The notes under the pieces were generated by a model that was given only the letters and a program-made list of their open reading frames with translations, was not told the origin of the DNA and did not search any database. Shown piece after piece: positions 1 to 9,117 of a stretch of 64,000 nt of DNA. The stretch comes from Cololabis saira (lineage: Eukaryota; Chordata; Actinopteri; Beloniformes; Belonidae): contig NC_084599.1 in NCBI RefSeq assembly GCF_033807715.1, positions 31,456,125-31,520,124 on the forward strand, read 5' to 3'. The position numbers were made by a program, and so were the translations under genes. The first letter of the stretch is position 1; each line of letters opens with the position of its first letter.

Positions 1-278
1 CAGAGATTTGGAACAAACTTCCCGAAAACTGCAGCAACGCTGAAACCCTCAGTTCCTTTAAATCAAGGTTAAAAACTCATTGACTGAATTATTTAAGCCC
101 TTCGGAATTTACATCTAAACTATGTTAATTTAAAATCTATACTTTAACTCTAGCCTAAGTCTAACTTTTGTTTATTATGCCTCCCTTTTTCTTTTCCTCT
201 CTCTCTCTTTATCATGTAAAGCACTTTGAATTGCCTCGTTGCTGAAATGTGTGATACAGCTAAAGTTGCCTTGCCTTA
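1..278 (+). mobile_element. 3' end of an L2/CR1-type LINE, cut by the window edge
   Basis: Positions 3-83 read EIWNKLPENCSNAETLSSF followed by KSRLKTH and a stop. This W-N-x-L-P ... F-K-S-x-L-K-T pattern is the usual C-terminus of reverse-transcriptase ORFs in fish L2/CR1-like LINEs. After the stop comes an AT-rich 3' UTR ending near 220-278 in the family-typical tail (gtaaagcactttgaattgc, then gccttgcctt). Only the last 27 codons are present because the window starts inside the element. The clade is assigned from memory of fish LINE C-termini; a related SINE or another L2 subfamily could share the tail. Confidence 0.7.
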
Positions 279-280
279 TT

Positions 281-376
281 TCTATTCAGGGTCATTGGGA
301 TCTGTTTGTTCCAGCTCTCTTCAGAGGAAAGGCAGCGGTCGCCCCGGACAGGTCGCTCGTCCATCACAGGGTACAA
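281..376 (-). mobile_element. Fragment of a DANA/mermaid-like SINE (3' body)
   Basis: The stretch ttcagggtcattggga ... cccggacaggtcgctcgtcc ... atcacaggg is the reverse complement of the 3' body of the widespread fish SINE-like repeat that reads gacctgtccagggtg ... cagctgggataggctcc in its own orientation. Related pieces occur at 36248-36520 (forward), 40918-41010, 48210-48545 and 52185-52262. No tRNA-like head is present, so this is a remnant. Confidence 0.5.
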
Positions 377-604
377 TCCACTAAGGAATTGTAACTTAAT
401 TGAGTCTACCAGTCTAAAGTTTTAGACCACTCCAATTTTTACTGTTTTTTTTTTAAATTAAAATGTAATCAATTAAATTCCATTCATTAGCTTCAAATGG
501 TACAATGTTAAGTGCTAAACTGCCAGAAGTAAATAAATAAAAAAAGTTAACCAAAACTGAAAAATAATTTACAGATTTGAATTATACATCAGTGTGTGAC
601 ATCA

Positions 605-1304
605 CTGGTTCTCCACCAGGAAAGGGTGGCGTGCCTTCTCCGGGTGGGTGGAGAAGTCCTGCCTCAGGTGGAGGAGTTCAAGTATCTCTGGGTCTTGTTC
701 ACGAGTGAGGGAACGGTGGAGCGTGAGATTGACAGACGGATCGGTGCAGCGTCCGCAGTAATGCCGTCGGTGTACCGGACCGTCGTGGTGAAGAAGGAGC
801 TGAGTCGAAAGGCGAAGCTCTCGATTTACCGGTCAATCTACGCACCTACCCTCACCTATGGTCACGAACTTGGGTAGTGACCGAAAGGACGAGATCGCGG
901 ATACAAGCGGCCGAGATGAGTTTCCTCCGCAGGGTGGCTGGACGCTCCCTTAGAGATAGGGTGAGGAGTTCGGTCACCCGGGAGGAGCTCGGAGTAGAGC
1001 AGCTGCTCCTTCACATTGAGAGGAGTCAGTTGAGGTGGCTTGGGAATCTGTATCGGATCCTCCTGTACGCCTCCCTAGGGAGGTGTTCCAGGCATGTCCC
1101 TCCGGGAGGAGACCCCGGGGAAGACCCAGGACACGCTGGAGAGACTATGTCTCTCGGCTGGCCTGGGAACGCTTCGGACTCCCCTCGGAAGAGCTGGTGG
1201 AAGTGTCTGGGTGAAGGAAGTCATGGAGGGCATCTCTGCTGGGAGGGCATCTCTGCTGGGACTGCTGCCCCCGCGACCCGGCGGACGATAGATGGATGGA
1301 TGGA
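605..1304 (+). mobile_element. Rex3 (RTE-clade) retrotransposon, 5'-truncated
   Basis: The borders are fixed by a 12-bp target duplication tgtgtgacatca at 593-604 and 1305-1316. The 3' end is the GATG tail (gatagatggatggatg) characteristic of Rex3. The body is closely similar to 32437-33195. It starts inside the C-terminal third of the reverse-transcriptase ORF (HQERVACLLRVGGEVLPQ), so it is a typical dead-on-arrival 5' truncation. It landed in the Tc1 transposase reading frame: joining the flanks gives CVTSTVNHGGGSV, an uninterrupted transposase segment. Confidence 0.9.
606..1290 (+). pseudogene. Rex3 reverse-transcriptase ORF, C-terminal remnant
   Basis: Two frames carry the protein: 606-876 (EEFKYLWVLFTSEGT ... 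SIYRSIYAPTLTYGHEL) and 877-1065 (VTERTRSRIQAAEMSFLRRV ... RSQLRWLGNLYRI). The break is a one-base loss near 868-871, where this copy has gaacttggg and the copy at 32.7 kb has gaactttggg. The reverse-transcriptase catalytic motifs lie upstream of the truncation and are absent. Further length changes near 1050-1070 and 1215-1260 disrupt the rest, including a repeated ggcatctctgctggga at about 1229-1261. It cannot be functional. Confidence 0.85.
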
Positions 1305-1312
1305 TGTGTGAC

Positions 1313-1790
1313 ATCAACTGTCAACCATGGAGGTGGAAGCGTGGGGGTCTGGGGCTGTTTTGCTGGATCCAGGGTCGGGTACTTGTACAGATTAAGGGGC
1401 AATTTGAACAGAAACGGCTACCATGGCAGACCACTGGAGAACCATGCAGTACTATCTAGTATGCACTTAGTTGGTCAGGGGTTCGTCCTACAGCAAGAAA
1501 AGGACCCAAAATAAGTCCAAGCTATGTCAGATCGACCTTAAGGAAAAAGGAATAAGATAGTAAGCTTGAAAACATAAAGTTGCCAGCTCAGTCTTGAGAT
1601 TTAAACCCCATCGAGCTGGTTGGGATGAACAGGACAGAAGACTAAAAAAAAAGCATCCTACAAGAGTCACGCATTTATTGAAACCTCTGCAACAGAGTTG
1701 AGAAGAACCTTCTGAAGAATATTTGATTTCTATAGTTAAAAGAATAAGTGTGTTCAAAGTTTGATGAGTCAAAAGTTCAGAATACATTTT
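1313..1790 (+). pseudogene. Tc1/mariner transposase, C-terminal remnant
   Basis: The frame containing NHGGGSVGVWGCFAGSR aligns by eye with the conserved transposase block K-H-G-G-G-S-V-x-V-W-G-C-F. It continues RGNLNRNGYHGRPLENHAVL, then LVGQGFVLQQEKDPK, which matches the G-F-x-x-Q-Q-D-N-D-P-K segment; the usual catalytic aspartate position there reads E. Stop codons follow. SLEI(stop)TPSSWLG stands where S-P-D-L-N-P-I-E is expected, so the second part of the catalytic triad is destroyed. The upstream DNA-binding half is missing or unrecognisable left of the Rex3 insertion. Confidence 0.75.
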
Positions 1791-1959
1791 GGTTCATAAA
1801 TTGTTTCCATGATTTATCTTGCTTTTTCTTTATAAAGGTCAATTGTTAATGCTCTATGCTTTCATTTTAGAGCCCAATGAGAAAATGCATGAATTTCAAA
1901 AACAAACAAGAAAAACTGGGGTGTTCTACAAATTTTGACCGGTAGTATATCTAAATATA

Positions 1960-2322
1960 TGCATTGGCTCAGGTGGTAGAGCGGGTCATCCAATAATTGA
2001 AGAATTGGCGGTTCGAACCTTGCTGCCCCCTGTCATCTAATGCTGTTTTCTTGGGCAAGACACTTCTCCCTCCTCGCCTCCACTAAGGGCATCACTGGTG
2101 TGTGAATGTTGTATGAATGTTCCAGTGATGGTCGGAGAAGTTGTTAGGTGCAGATTGGCTGACAAGTTTCCATCAGTCTGCCCCAGGGCAGCTGTGGCTG
2201 CACATGTCGTTTACCACCACCAAGTATGAATGAGGGGTGAATGAATGATGAAAACATTTTGAGTGCTTTGAGTTCCCAGAAAAGTGCAATCTAAATGTAA
2301 ATCCATTATTATTATTATGTAT
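1960..2322 (+). mobile_element. tRNA-derived SINE, AFC/Meta-like
   Basis: The head resembles a tRNA: a box-A-like tggctcaggtggtagagc near 1965-1982 and a box B ggttcgaacct at 2010-2020, spaced as in a tRNA promoter. The body holds cttgggcaagacact and gtctgccccagggcagctgt, and the tail ends in aatctaaatgtaaatccatt plus an ATT repeat. The same head-body-tail order occurs at 62751-63095, which is better preserved. Transcription by RNA polymerase III and mobilisation by a partner LINE are known for such SINEs. This copy has several box A and body changes and is probably old. Confidence 0.75.
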
Positions 2323-2369
2323 ACTGGATATTTTTTGAGAGAGACTGCAGGAACAGAACAATGAAGATG

Positions 2370-3470
2370 CCATCCATCCATCCATCCATCCATCCATCCA
2401 TCAGTCCATCCAACAACTTCCACTTATCATTGGGGCAGCAGCCTTAGCAGAGAGGCCCCGACCTTTGTCTCTCCAGCCACATCCTCTGGCCCTTCTGGGG
2501 AATACCAAGACGCTCCCAAGGCAGCCCAGAGACATGATCTCTCCAGCATGTCCTTGGCCTGCCTCAGGTCTTTTCCCAGTTGCACATGCCAGGTGTCACC
2601 GTGACGCCGTCGTGAACCCTTCGGACTTCTCCGTCACTCCATTTCGCCGCGGTGCAGTACCCCCCGTGACCGCTAGTTAGCGATCTTTTCCTGAATGGTT
2701 TATCCGACTTTGTCCGATCACAGTGAATCAAAGAGTTAAAGACAACTATTGTGCAAAAAAACAAAACAAAAAAATCACACATACACGAAGAAAAGAGCGC
2801 TGAAAGTTCAAGACTGCTTCAAACCGGATATGCGTTGCTTCCAAGCGAACCAATCACAGCCCTCTCTGTCTGCGTGTGGTCTGCGTCGCCTCGACGCGTA
2901 GTTACAATTTTCGGGAGGTGCACGTCAGTGACAGCGTCACTGACGTACGCATCGACGCAGACCACACGCCGTAGGCACGGCGTCGTTTTGACACAGAACC
3001 ATAACTCAAGCTTTAGCTCAACTGTCCCGTCTCAGTGTGGAGGAGGAAGAACTCTGAATCTCTCCTTAATGACAGAATGTCTTCTTTCAGCCACTTGTAC
3101 CCACCATGCATTGTTTCACAGTTTGTGACCATAGGTGAGGGTTGGAACATAGATTGACAGTTAAAAAGAATGCCTTGCCTTTTGGGTCAGCTCTCTTTCT
3201 TCACCACAACAGACTGGTAAAGAAGTCTGCATGACTGCAGACACTCCACCTCCTTCTGTCAATATCCCGCTCTATTCTTCCCCTATTCATGTTTTCGCCC
3301 TTTTCTGACTAAAAATCATACTCTTGGAAGTGAAATTCTCAATTCTGCTGCGCACTGCAGTGAACTGCAGCAGAGACTGAAGTTCTTGGCTCGATGATGC
3401 CAGCCAGATCACCTGCAAAGAGCAAAGATGCACCAATCCGGACCCCCTGTTTTTAGATGACACGCTCCTT
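2370..3470 (-). mobile_element. Old Rex3-like RTE LINE copy, antisense and interrupted
   Basis: Read on the minus strand, the piece from 2600 down to 2370 corresponds to the Rex3 3' end (R-P-R-T-C-W-R-D then a serine-glycine-leucine-proline-W-E-R-L stretch, then the GATG tail seen on the plus strand as catccatccat at 2370-2402). The piece 3013-3470 corresponds to the upstream RT C-terminus; ccataggtgagggttgg at about 3130-3146 is the reverse of the L-T-Y-G-H codons. Between them about 0.4 kb of unrelated GC-rich DNA is inserted. Divergence from the two plus-strand copies is large, so this belongs to an older Rex3/RTE subfamily. Confidence 0.65.
2600..3013. mobile_element. GC-rich DNA-transposon-like insertion in the antisense Rex3 copy
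   Basis: The Rex3-like sequence breaks off near 2600 and resumes near 3013; the DNA between does not belong to it. It contains an inverted repeat built on ggtctgcgtcg at about 2878-2888 and cgacgcagacc at 2954-2964, a smaller palindrome gtcagtgacagcgtcactgac at 2925-2945, and an end (cagaaccataactcaagctt) resembling the end of the AGGCTGATTTATGG MITE family. No clean target duplication was found, so borders are approximate by about 10 bp. The family is not identified. Confidence 0.45.
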
Positions 3471-4307
3471 CCTGAGTTTAATTAACTGACAGTAATCAAT
3501 AGAGGAAAGTAGGGAATACAATAATGACCTCTTCAAAAAGTTTTACTGCATACATTTTTGCTTTTTGCTGAGGCAGCAATTGTAAAAAGTTGGAATAATG
3601 ACTCTTCAAAAGTCAAATCATCTGATTGGATAAGCTATTTCATTCACGAGGAGGGGCTTCCCTAGACAAGGGTGGGCAGCAAGGTCATCGTATGCTGTGT
3701 GCAGTCTTAAATGACTGATTTTCTTGTCAGTGTTTTCTACATCAATTAAACAACAGCAAGTTTTCTGTTCCACCTGAATGAAGTCTGATTGATCGAGACA
3801 CATCTGGCACGATGTTAATTATACCCGATGCAATGTGTTGATGTAACTATAGAAAACAGAGTTGGAAACAAACAAAAACAGTGAGCAGACCAAAGTCTGG
3901 AGAGGACTGTTAAAGCTGCACATATATACATCCAACACACTGTTCAAACCGTATAGAAGTCAAGCAGGTGGTAAACAAAATACAAAGATTTGTGACTGCG
4001 GCTTCCAGCCTTCAGCTGAAGTGACAGGTTTTAAACCCCATAAGCCATATACACATAATTATGTGACTGCCTGAATTCACACAGAATCGGTCAGAATCTG
4101 TCGATCTCAATCAGGATCCTTTAGTCTGTTCAACTGTCTTGAACTCCGAGTATAGACCACATGGAACAAAGAACTCACAAAGCTTCAGACAACAGTGATC
4201 AAAACTCATCGATAGCGCTTGTTTTACTTTAAAGTGGCCAGGAAATTTTGATTGTTAGTGATTTTCAGTATAATTAAAAAGACGTGTGTAAGGGGATATC
4301 TAGCTCA
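3471..4307. other. Unassigned sequence
   Basis: No recognisable coding sequence, RNA gene or transposon was seen. The ORFs present are short and lack known motifs. Composition is AT-rich like the surrounding non-repeat DNA. Confidence 0.5.
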
Positions 4308-4315
4308 TATAGTTC

Positions 4316-5073
4316 TAGGGCTGGGCGATATATTGAGATTTTAATATATATCGATATATTTTGAAACGCGATATGGTACGAGACAATATCGTTTATATCG
4401 ATTTAAAAAAAATAAATATTTTTTTTAATTTATTTTTTATTTTTTTATTTATTTTTTTATGATTTTGATATAGATTATTTTGTGACAAATTGACTTGAAT
4501 GTTTTATTTGAGATTTGCACAAATGTTTTGTTATTTGCACAACTGTCAACCTCAGTGGAAAAGTCTGCCTGTTACTGTCTACATTGTATTAATTGCACAG
4601 TGTATTTTAATTTAATTGTTATGCAGGGAAGGGATATTTGTTTAATTTTATTCAAGAAGCATTTTTATTCTATATATGCAGGCAGTTTATTTTTATTTCA
4701 TTTGTTTTATACATTTTGATATTGTGCAGACCTCTGTTAAAAAAGGTACCTGTGTGACATTTGGCACGAGGCTTTGTATTAAAACTGACTGTTTTTTTAA
4801 GGGTTTGCCTCAGAAAAAAATTAAGCTAACAGAGATGCTATGCTATAATGCTTTAGGGGAAACCCCAATTATGGCACACAAAAAATATCGATATATATCG
4901 AGTATCGCCATTTAGCTAGAAAATATCGAGATATGACTTTTGGTCCATATCGCCCAGCCCTAGGGGGAAACCACCAATTACGCTGCGTAAAAAATATCGA
5001 GATATATATCGAATATCGCCATTCAGCTAAAAAATATCGAGATATGACTTTTTGTCCATATCGCCCAGCCCTA
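4316..5073. mobile_element. Non-autonomous hAT element with duplicated right terminus
   Basis: The left end is tagggctgggcgatatat and the right end is its inverse (atatcgcccagcccta). An exact 8-bp target duplication tatagttc at 4308-4315 and 5074-5081 is the hAT signature. The right terminal part occurs twice in tandem: one copy ends at 4962 and the second at 5073, a period of about 111 bp, each with its own perfect terminus. The interior is AT-rich with TATCGATAT-like steps and encodes no transposase; a short ORF at 4495-4719 is shared with the sister element at 52457-53094 only because the DNA is homologous. It would depend on a transposase from elsewhere. Confidence 0.92.
4854..5073. repeat. 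Tandem duplication of a hAT terminal segment (2 x about 110 bp)
   Basis: Copy A runs about 4854-4962 and copy B about 4961-5073. Both start with a run like taggggraaacc, pass through tatcgccattyagcta, and end in catatcgcccagcccta. The sister element at 52457 has one such segment, so the duplication is private to this copy. Confidence 0.85.
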
Positions 5074-5081
5074 TATAGTTC

Positions 5082-6645
5082 ATGGACCTAGTACTCTCTG
5101 CAGATCAAAGAAAAAGTATAGCAGTTATCTAATGTTTTGGGAAATTACACGACAAAGTAAAAGTTAATCTAAAGCTAAGACAATTAAGCATGTAAGTTAG
5201 AATAAAAAATGTTGAAATAACTTAATTGCAGAAGATTTAACAGAGGAAAAGAAGTTGAACCTGGAAATGGAAATCTGTGTATGAGCATTGGCCCAAGAAA
5301 AGTTTAAAAGGGACGAGCCTGAGGGAACATATGACCCTTCAAAATGATTTTTCTCCCCGTTTTGGCAGTTACACTAACTGAGAATTTGTCCATAGATGTA
5401 TGTCTTTATCAGATTTCTGCGCAGTTAGGAATAATAATGACTGGAAATAAAGGGAGGAACTAGAAGTTGGACTAAGTCAAATCGTTATTTGAAGATAGGA
5501 AGTTCGACTGTAAAACTGCTTGCTTGTTTATGAAGAGTGATGTCATTGTCAAGAGAAAGTAGCTTGCTGTTCTCAAACATTTCCAGACTGACTTATTTGG
5601 TTTTTCATTTTAAGGCTTCACTCCTCCAACTGTTCCTGAGTATCTGTAAAGCTAACAGAGAGAAGTCATTCCTCTGAGCAATTCCCCCTCCTTCCCTTCT
5701 GTCGTCTCTCACTTTCCTCTCCCTATTTCCAGGCCAGTCCTTTCTTCTTTTTTCTACTCCGCGCTCTTCCAGGGTTATGCTCAGTGGCCCAGTTCTTACA
5801 GCCTGAGACGCCCTGACACATCTCCTCTTTCTGTCTTCTCCCTTTCCCTTTTCAGGTCTCTCTCTTTCTCAGCACTCTACCTCCATCTGTCTCCATGTAA
5901 CTATTTTCTTTTTCTCTTCCTCCACCCCATCTCTTTCTAAACGAGAGAAAGAGAAGCCATCTTAAATCAAGCACAATGTTTTTGGTCCGTCTGTATGGAA
6001 GAATCTCAAACTAGGTCCATTAGTAAAATTCCAGGAAGTGCGGAATAGAAAGAAAAAAACGTATCATTGTCTGTTTGAGAGAAAGAAAGTCGTCCAAAGA
6101 CAATTTTCTGATTTGAATCATTATGAGATAAGGAAGGCTTTTTGTGCTGTTTTCTGAAAATGGTCTTTGTGTTTTCACAGAAGCCGATTTACCTAATTAC
6201 CTAACCAAAATTAAACAAAATGATCAAAACAAAGTTAAGTAACCAAACATTTACATTTGTGTGTTCAAGGTCTTGGCAATGACATTATGAGTGGAGTTGA
6301 ATACCAGTCACGAGTGTCTGCATATGTAAACCAAACGGAAATACCATCATCATACGGTATATTACAAAAGAATTAGGCTCTTAAGACAACTTTTATCAGT
6401 GTTTCAGAACTCAGTAGCTGCCCGTACCAACATTCGGCAGATCTCTACTCTGCACGCAGTTATCAAGCAATCCCAAAATTGTCTGCAGTGCCAAACTTTT
6501 GTCTCCTCCATCTGGCAGCAAGACTGACTACACAATTATTTTCAGCTTTGGCACATCAATCATAGAACCAGTACAGACACCTCACATCCTGGTCAATTCA
6601 CACACGTGTGAGTGAAGCGTAGACTTTAATGAGGAGACTGTGCAT
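5082..6645. other. Unassigned sequence with a pyrimidine-rich block
   Basis: No gene or transposon recognised. Positions about 5685-5945 are strongly pyrimidine-biased on the plus strand (runs such as ctctctctttctcagc and tttttctcttcctcc), which may be a degraded CT repeat. Confidence 0.45.
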
Positions 6646-7209
6646 CTACTTGATAATGTCAGCATTGTGATTATTGACAACACACGGCACGCTGCGTGCT
6701 GATGAACGGGTTCTGTCCAGTCTCTGTTTCAGTGCATTTCTGTGAGACTCCAGCAAATGTTTATGATCCCGAAAACATTTTTTTTTTTTTATTGTGATGA
6801 TGATTGAAAACCATTCCCAAAATGAAGGTTTTGTCAGCATCAATAACCTTCCAGGTGCCATTCCTGCACACTCTGGAAACAGTGAAATTAACAGTCCAAA
6901 AAATTGCGTGGATATGTGCTTTTTATCTACATTTTTTACTGTGTAAGCAACAAGAAGAACGTTGTAGATGTATTCAGTGTCACCCTGTGCAACTGAACCC
7001 CACAAAAAAACAAAAAAGCATTGTATGTCAAAGTTTATAAAGGGTTGTGACTTGTCTTCTATACCGAATGTGCAACTGATATTCCATCTTAACAAGTGCC
7101 CCTGGGGGCATACATAAAATTTAAACGTTAGGACTGTTGGTGTGAATGGATATGTTAGAAATGACAAGCAAGTTGTAAAGAGCTGTATAAAACCTACAGA
7201 TAAAATCAC
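6646..7209 (-). other. 187-codon open frame of unknown status
   Basis: This is one of the longest open frames outside recognised repeats. No domain, signal-peptide pattern or family match was recognised. It reads through a 13-base T run at about 6779-6791 (coding lysines), which is unusual for a real coding exon, and has no obvious splice or Kozak context. A frame of this length is not far from what chance gives in 64 kb on two strands. It is listed only so that it can be tested; it is more likely non-coding. Confidence 0.12.
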
Positions 7210-7397
7210 TGTGGACCGTCCACCACTTAACTATTTGTCATTCGGGTCCAAACATCCCTGCCCCAGCATGTTTACTTTGAGGTTAAGTGTAGATAACTTC
7301 ACTCAAGTCACTGTATACTGTAACACGCCACTGTAAGTGTAATAAGAGTTTTCCATGTAATAATCGATTTAAACCCAAAGATGGACAGATGGATGGC

Positions 7398-7474
7398 TGA
7401 TTGAGCATTTAAAAATATGTAGTCCACCTGAATTGATTGATTGAGCATTTAAAAATATGTAGTCCACCTGAATT
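7398..7474. repeat. Short tandem duplication, 40-bp period
   Basis: The 37-bp unit beginning tgattgagcatttaaaaata occurs at 7398-7434 and, without a difference I can see, at 7438-7474. The perfect match points to a recent slippage or repair event. Confidence 0.95.
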
Positions 7475-7741
7475 TGGAGACAGTGGTTAATTTTAGTTGA
7501 TTAAATCCCAAAACACCATGTTTTTCAGATGCATATAAGGGATTACAGTTCTTTAACAACAGAACATATATCTCTGAACAAAATAGCAAAGTGAAAGTAA
7601 GATTGTGGTAAAGCTGTAAAGCTGATTAACTGAAGCTGATTTGAGAGATTTAGCCAGTAATGGTGGCTTCAGTTAGTTTAAAGTGAACTCTTTCAGCCTT
7701 GCACAAAAAGAACGACAGAAAAAAGAGGCATGGGTGTGATG

Positions 7742-7797
7742 CATTGGGGTGGGGGTGGGAGTTGGGGGGGTGGGGTGGTGGTGTGTAGTGGGGGGCA
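7742..7797 (+). other. G-run cluster with quadruplex potential
   Basis: The plus strand has runs of 4, 5, 3, 7, 4 and 6 guanines separated by 1-4 bases, apart from one longer gap before the last run, within 56 bp. Four or more G-runs with short loops is the sequence pattern that can form a G-quadruplex. No gene is seen next to it. Confidence 0.7.
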
Positions 7798-8384
7798 CAT
7801 ATGTGATTTGAGGTCACCTTGCCATGCTGGTGCATCCCAGCAGCTCATCCAACACTGCCCGAAACCCTAAGAAACAGAGATGTTGCACATAAACACAGAC
7901 ATGGATGTCTTCTTTCCCAGCAGCATGTCCTGAAGCAGCATATTGTGGGTGTTTTTTTTTTTTGTTTCTGTTTGGTGGCTCTGATTTATTAAAAAACAGG
8001 AAATGGGGGGAACACATGCAGAAAGCGCCGCATGCTAGGACTTGAAGTCAGGCCAGTGAAGCAAGGATTGTACTCAAAATGTGGGCGCCTGCTCAACCAA
8101 CTAATCTAGCCAGCACTAGGGCTGAACGATTAATTGCATTTGCGATAATATCGCGATGTGATAAAACGAGATTTTCTAACCGCAAAGGCTGCGATTTGAC
8201 CAGTCACGTGATCTGGTCACGTGATCTGGTCACGTTGCCGGCAGGGAAAAAAAGTCAACAGTGCCGTGTGTCCGCCTGTAACCTACTGTATCTACCATGG
8301 CCTCAGTGTTAGGGCTCGGCCAGGCAGGGCTTTATAAATATATGGGCTTTATAAATGTATTAAATATATGAGCGCGGAGTCGGC

Positions 8385-8414
8385 GTGCTCGGCGCTGTGC
8401 GCAGCGCCGAGCAC
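8385..8414. repeat. GC-rich hairpin, 12-bp perfect arms
   Basis: gtgctcggcgct at 8385-8396 and its exact inverse agcgccgagcac at 8403-8414 flank a 6-base loop. It lies inside the hAT element just left of the MITE. Confidence 0.9.
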
Positions 8415-8440
8415 GAGCCGGCCGGGCAGTCGCGCTGTGA

Positions 8441-8581
8441 AGCCGGATTTATGGTTCCGCGTTAAATCGACGCAGAGCTTACGCCGTAGGTTACGCGGCG
8501 ACGCGCACCGTAAGTTGTGCGTACCGCGTACCATACGGCGTAGGTTCTGCGTTGGTGTAACGCTGAACCATAAATCAGCCT
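8441..8581. mobile_element. Palindromic MITE (AGGCTGATTTATGG family), 141 bp
   Basis: The left arm (atttatggttccgcgttaaa, then a cgacgcagagcttacgcc block) is matched by the inverse on the right (acgccgtaggttctgcg region and gaaccataaatcagcct). Flanking triplets are tga and taa, compatible with a 3-bp duplication of PIF/Harbinger type that has since mutated by one base. It is nested in the hAT element 8117-9882. Relatives lie at 13331-13373 (half), 22763-22849, 46523-46619 and 56651-56748. Confidence 0.8.
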
Positions 8582-8974
8582 TAAACCGCCTGCAGCCCGT
8601 CAGCTCTCCGGAGAAGTTACAGAGCGGCTGCGAGTTGCTGGTTCGTTTTGTTAACTCTGTGGGCTTTATTGGTTTGTTTGTTAGTTTGCTGGTGGTTTTT
8701 TTTCTCTCTGTGATTTTTGAGTTATTTATGAAGACGTTCTGAGTTCCCTGTGAGCAGTAGCCTACTCGAGGTGAGGGGGGATGAAATAAAAAACGGTCAA
8801 AATCATCCCCTCCTGAAATAAAAACAGTCCAAATCATCCCCCCCTGTAAAACTCTCATCCCCCCTTTCCATCCCTTATGTCATTTCATCAATGAATGTGG
8901 TTTTACTGCTATTTCAACATTTAGAGTCATCACCAGAAAAATAACACCAGAAAAATAACTTATTTGACAATTTT

Positions 8975-9117
8975 CACCTGTTTCAAGTAAATTTTCACTT
9001 GAAATAAGTAGAAAAATCTGCCAGTGGAACGAGATCTTCTTATTACAAGCAAAAAAATCTTGTTCCCCTGTCAGATTTTTCTACTTATTTCAAGTGAAAA
9101 TCTACTTGAAACAGGTG
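8975..9117. repeat. Inverted repeat with roughly 55-60 bp arms
   Basis: The left arm starts cacctgtttcaagtaaattt and the right arm ends with its near-exact inverse (tctacttgaaacaggtg). The arms pair through ttttcacttgaaataagtag and the cagatttttctacttatttc block, with a central part rich in the cttgtt/aacaag type. It is a MITE-like inverted repeat inside the hAT element; no short target duplication could be fixed. Confidence 0.8.

Larger units (their letters stand above)
402..1948 (+). mobile_element. Tc1/mariner-like transposon split by a Rex3 insertion
   Basis: The left end near 402-434 (ctaccagtctaaagttttag) and the right end near 1910-1948 (the inverse of a ctaccggtcaaaa motif) are degraded terminal inverted repeats of the kind found on fish Tc1-like elements. 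The interior right of 1313 encodes the C-terminal half of a Tc1/mariner transposase. A Rex3 retrotransposon occupies 605-1304, so the element without it would be about 0.85 kb, shorter than an intact 1.3-1.6 kb Tc1. It is an internally deleted, non-functional copy. The outer TA duplication cannot be read with certainty. Confidence 0.7.

Noticed and set aside
2010..2020. A possible tRNA gene (box A and box B present, also at 62757-62812)
   Set aside because: No complete cloverleaf with a paired acceptor stem is seen, and both sites continue into the same SINE body and tail.
4495..4719. A 74-codon frame repeated at 52612-52836, which could suggest a conserved small protein
   Set aside because: Both copies lie inside sister hAT elements, so similarity follows from shared element ancestry; no transposase or other domain is recognisable.
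4320..5060. Direct tatcga-type repeats that could suggest a CRISPR-like or satellite array
   Set aside because: They are sub-terminal repeats of a hAT element with inverted ends and an exact 8-bp duplication; the organism is a vertebrate.
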